From Phycisphaerales bacterium (GTDB lineage: Bacteria > Planctomycetota > Phycisphaerae > Phycisphaerales > SM1A02): a stretch of 6,114 nt of DNA. Positions 5,514-6,114 of the stretch are shown one piece after another. Location: contig SLJD01000349.1 of the NCBI GenBank assembly GCA_007135295.1, positions 1 to 6,114 on the forward strand. The letters run 5' to 3'. Numbering within the stretch: position 1 is the first letter of the stretch; each line of letters starts with the position of its first letter. The position numbers and the translations under genes are program-made. The notes beneath the pieces are model-generated. The model saw only the letters and a program-made list of their open reading frames with translations. It was not told the DNA's origin and made no database searches.

Positions 5514-6114
5514 TCAGAATCCGCGGAGGGTCGTGACGGTCTCGAGCGCGTCGTCGGCGGAGCGGATCGACTGGCTGTTCAGTTCAAAGGTGCGCTGGGT
5601 CTTGATGAGATTGACCATTTCGACGACGGGATCGACGTTCGACCCCTCAAGCATGCCCTGACGGATGAATCCCCGGCCGTCTTCGCCGGGATCACCCTGG
5701 GCGGCTTCGCCGGATGCAGCAGTGGGCACGTAAAGGTTTTCGCCGATCTGCTTGAGGCCGGCGGGGTTGACGAACGTTGCGAGTTCAATCTCGCCGACTT
5801 CCTCGGGCTCGATCTGACCGGGTACGAGGACGCGTACGACGCCGTCCGTGCCGATGTCGATTGACTGATCGTCGACGCCTTCTGGAATTTCGATCGGCGG
5901 CTCGAGTCGCCGGCCGGTATCGGTGGCGAGCACGAGTTCGCGTTCGGAGTTGAGGGTGAAGTTCCCGGCCCGGGTGTAGGCGAGACCTTCGCCGATTTCT
6001 TCATTGACCTGCACGACGAAGAACCCGCCGCCTTCAATGTACATGTCGAGGGGGCGATCGGTGGTCTTGGCGGCTCCCTGCGTGAAATCAAGCTGCGTGC
6101 CGGACGGCTTGACG
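5514..6114 (-). CDS. flgG: Flagellar distal rod protein FlgG, C-terminal part (5' end outside window)
   Basis: FlgG builds the distal rod, the drive shaft that crosses the P- and L-rings. The visible 199 residues, out of about 260 expected, run from the right window edge to a TGA at 5516-5514; the reading frame is open through the edge. Family landmarks are LDFTQGAAKTTDRPLDMYIEGGGFF (the TQG...PLD-AI-G-GFF region just after the N-terminal helix), AYTRAGNFTLN, FVNPAGLKQIGENLY, GFIRQGMLEGSNVDPVVEMV and the C-terminal helix NLIKTQRTFELNSQSIRSADDALETV, which packs with the N-terminal helix in rod and hook proteins. The G-LEGSNVD form favours FlgG over FlgF or FlgE. An internal Met (6044) is not the start because family sequence continues upstream. 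First gene of the flgG-flgA-flgH run seen here; its promoter is off the window. Confidence 0.94.
   Translation of the reverse strand, partial: VKPSGTQLDFTQGAAKTTDRPLDMYIEGGGFFVVQVNEEIGEGLAYTRAGNFTLNSERELVLATDTGRRLEPPIEIPEGVDDQSIDIGTDGVVRVLVPGQIEPEEVGEIELATFVNPAGLKQIGENLYVPTAASGEAAQGDPGEDGRGFIRQGMLEGSNVDPVVEMVNLIKTQRTFELNSQSIRSADDALETVTTLRGF

Overview
The window comes from a GC-rich bacterial chromosome, probably a flagellated Gram-negative. A Planctomycetota (Phycisphaerae-like) origin is my best guess. It rests on the long, divergent FlgA, an FlgH without a canonical lipobox, an M48 peptidase with a cysteine-rich tail, and a mix of genes with and without Shine-Dalgarno sites. No rRNA or marker phylogeny in the window confirms it. 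There are no mobile elements, CRISPR arrays, tRNA or rRNA genes.

Left part, + strand: the 3' end of an M48 metallopeptidase gene (1-362); a 201-base gap (363-563) with several good hairpins, preceded by a perfect TATAAT box inside the end of the peptidase gene; a TIM-barrel amidohydrolase of the Amidohydro_2 type (564-1478); a probable lipoprotein of unknown function (1529-2284); and trpS, tryptophanyl-tRNA synthetase (2353-3468), whose start codon abuts one arm of a perfect 8-bp inverted repeat.

Middle: trpS and the flagellar genes converge on a 112-base gap (3469-3580) holding a strong GC hairpin usable as a terminator from both sides, plus a second smaller hairpin on the flgH side.

Right part, - strand: a flagellar basal-body operon read from the right edge leftward, flgG (distal rod, N-terminus off the window), flgA (P-ring chaperone, with a perfect AGGAGGT ribosome binding site) and flgH (L-ring). 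Together these encode the distal rod, the factor for P-ring assembly and the outer-membrane ring. The P-ring gene flgI, often next to flgH, is not in this cluster on the downstream side.

Most genes are ordinary. The best candidate for something undescribed is the 363-563 gap. It can fold into serial hairpins, two of which display the same A-CGGA loop, followed by a third ANGGA site and a 13-bp GC stem. That layout resembles a CsrA/RsmA-binding small RNA or leader. This is an inference from sequence only.
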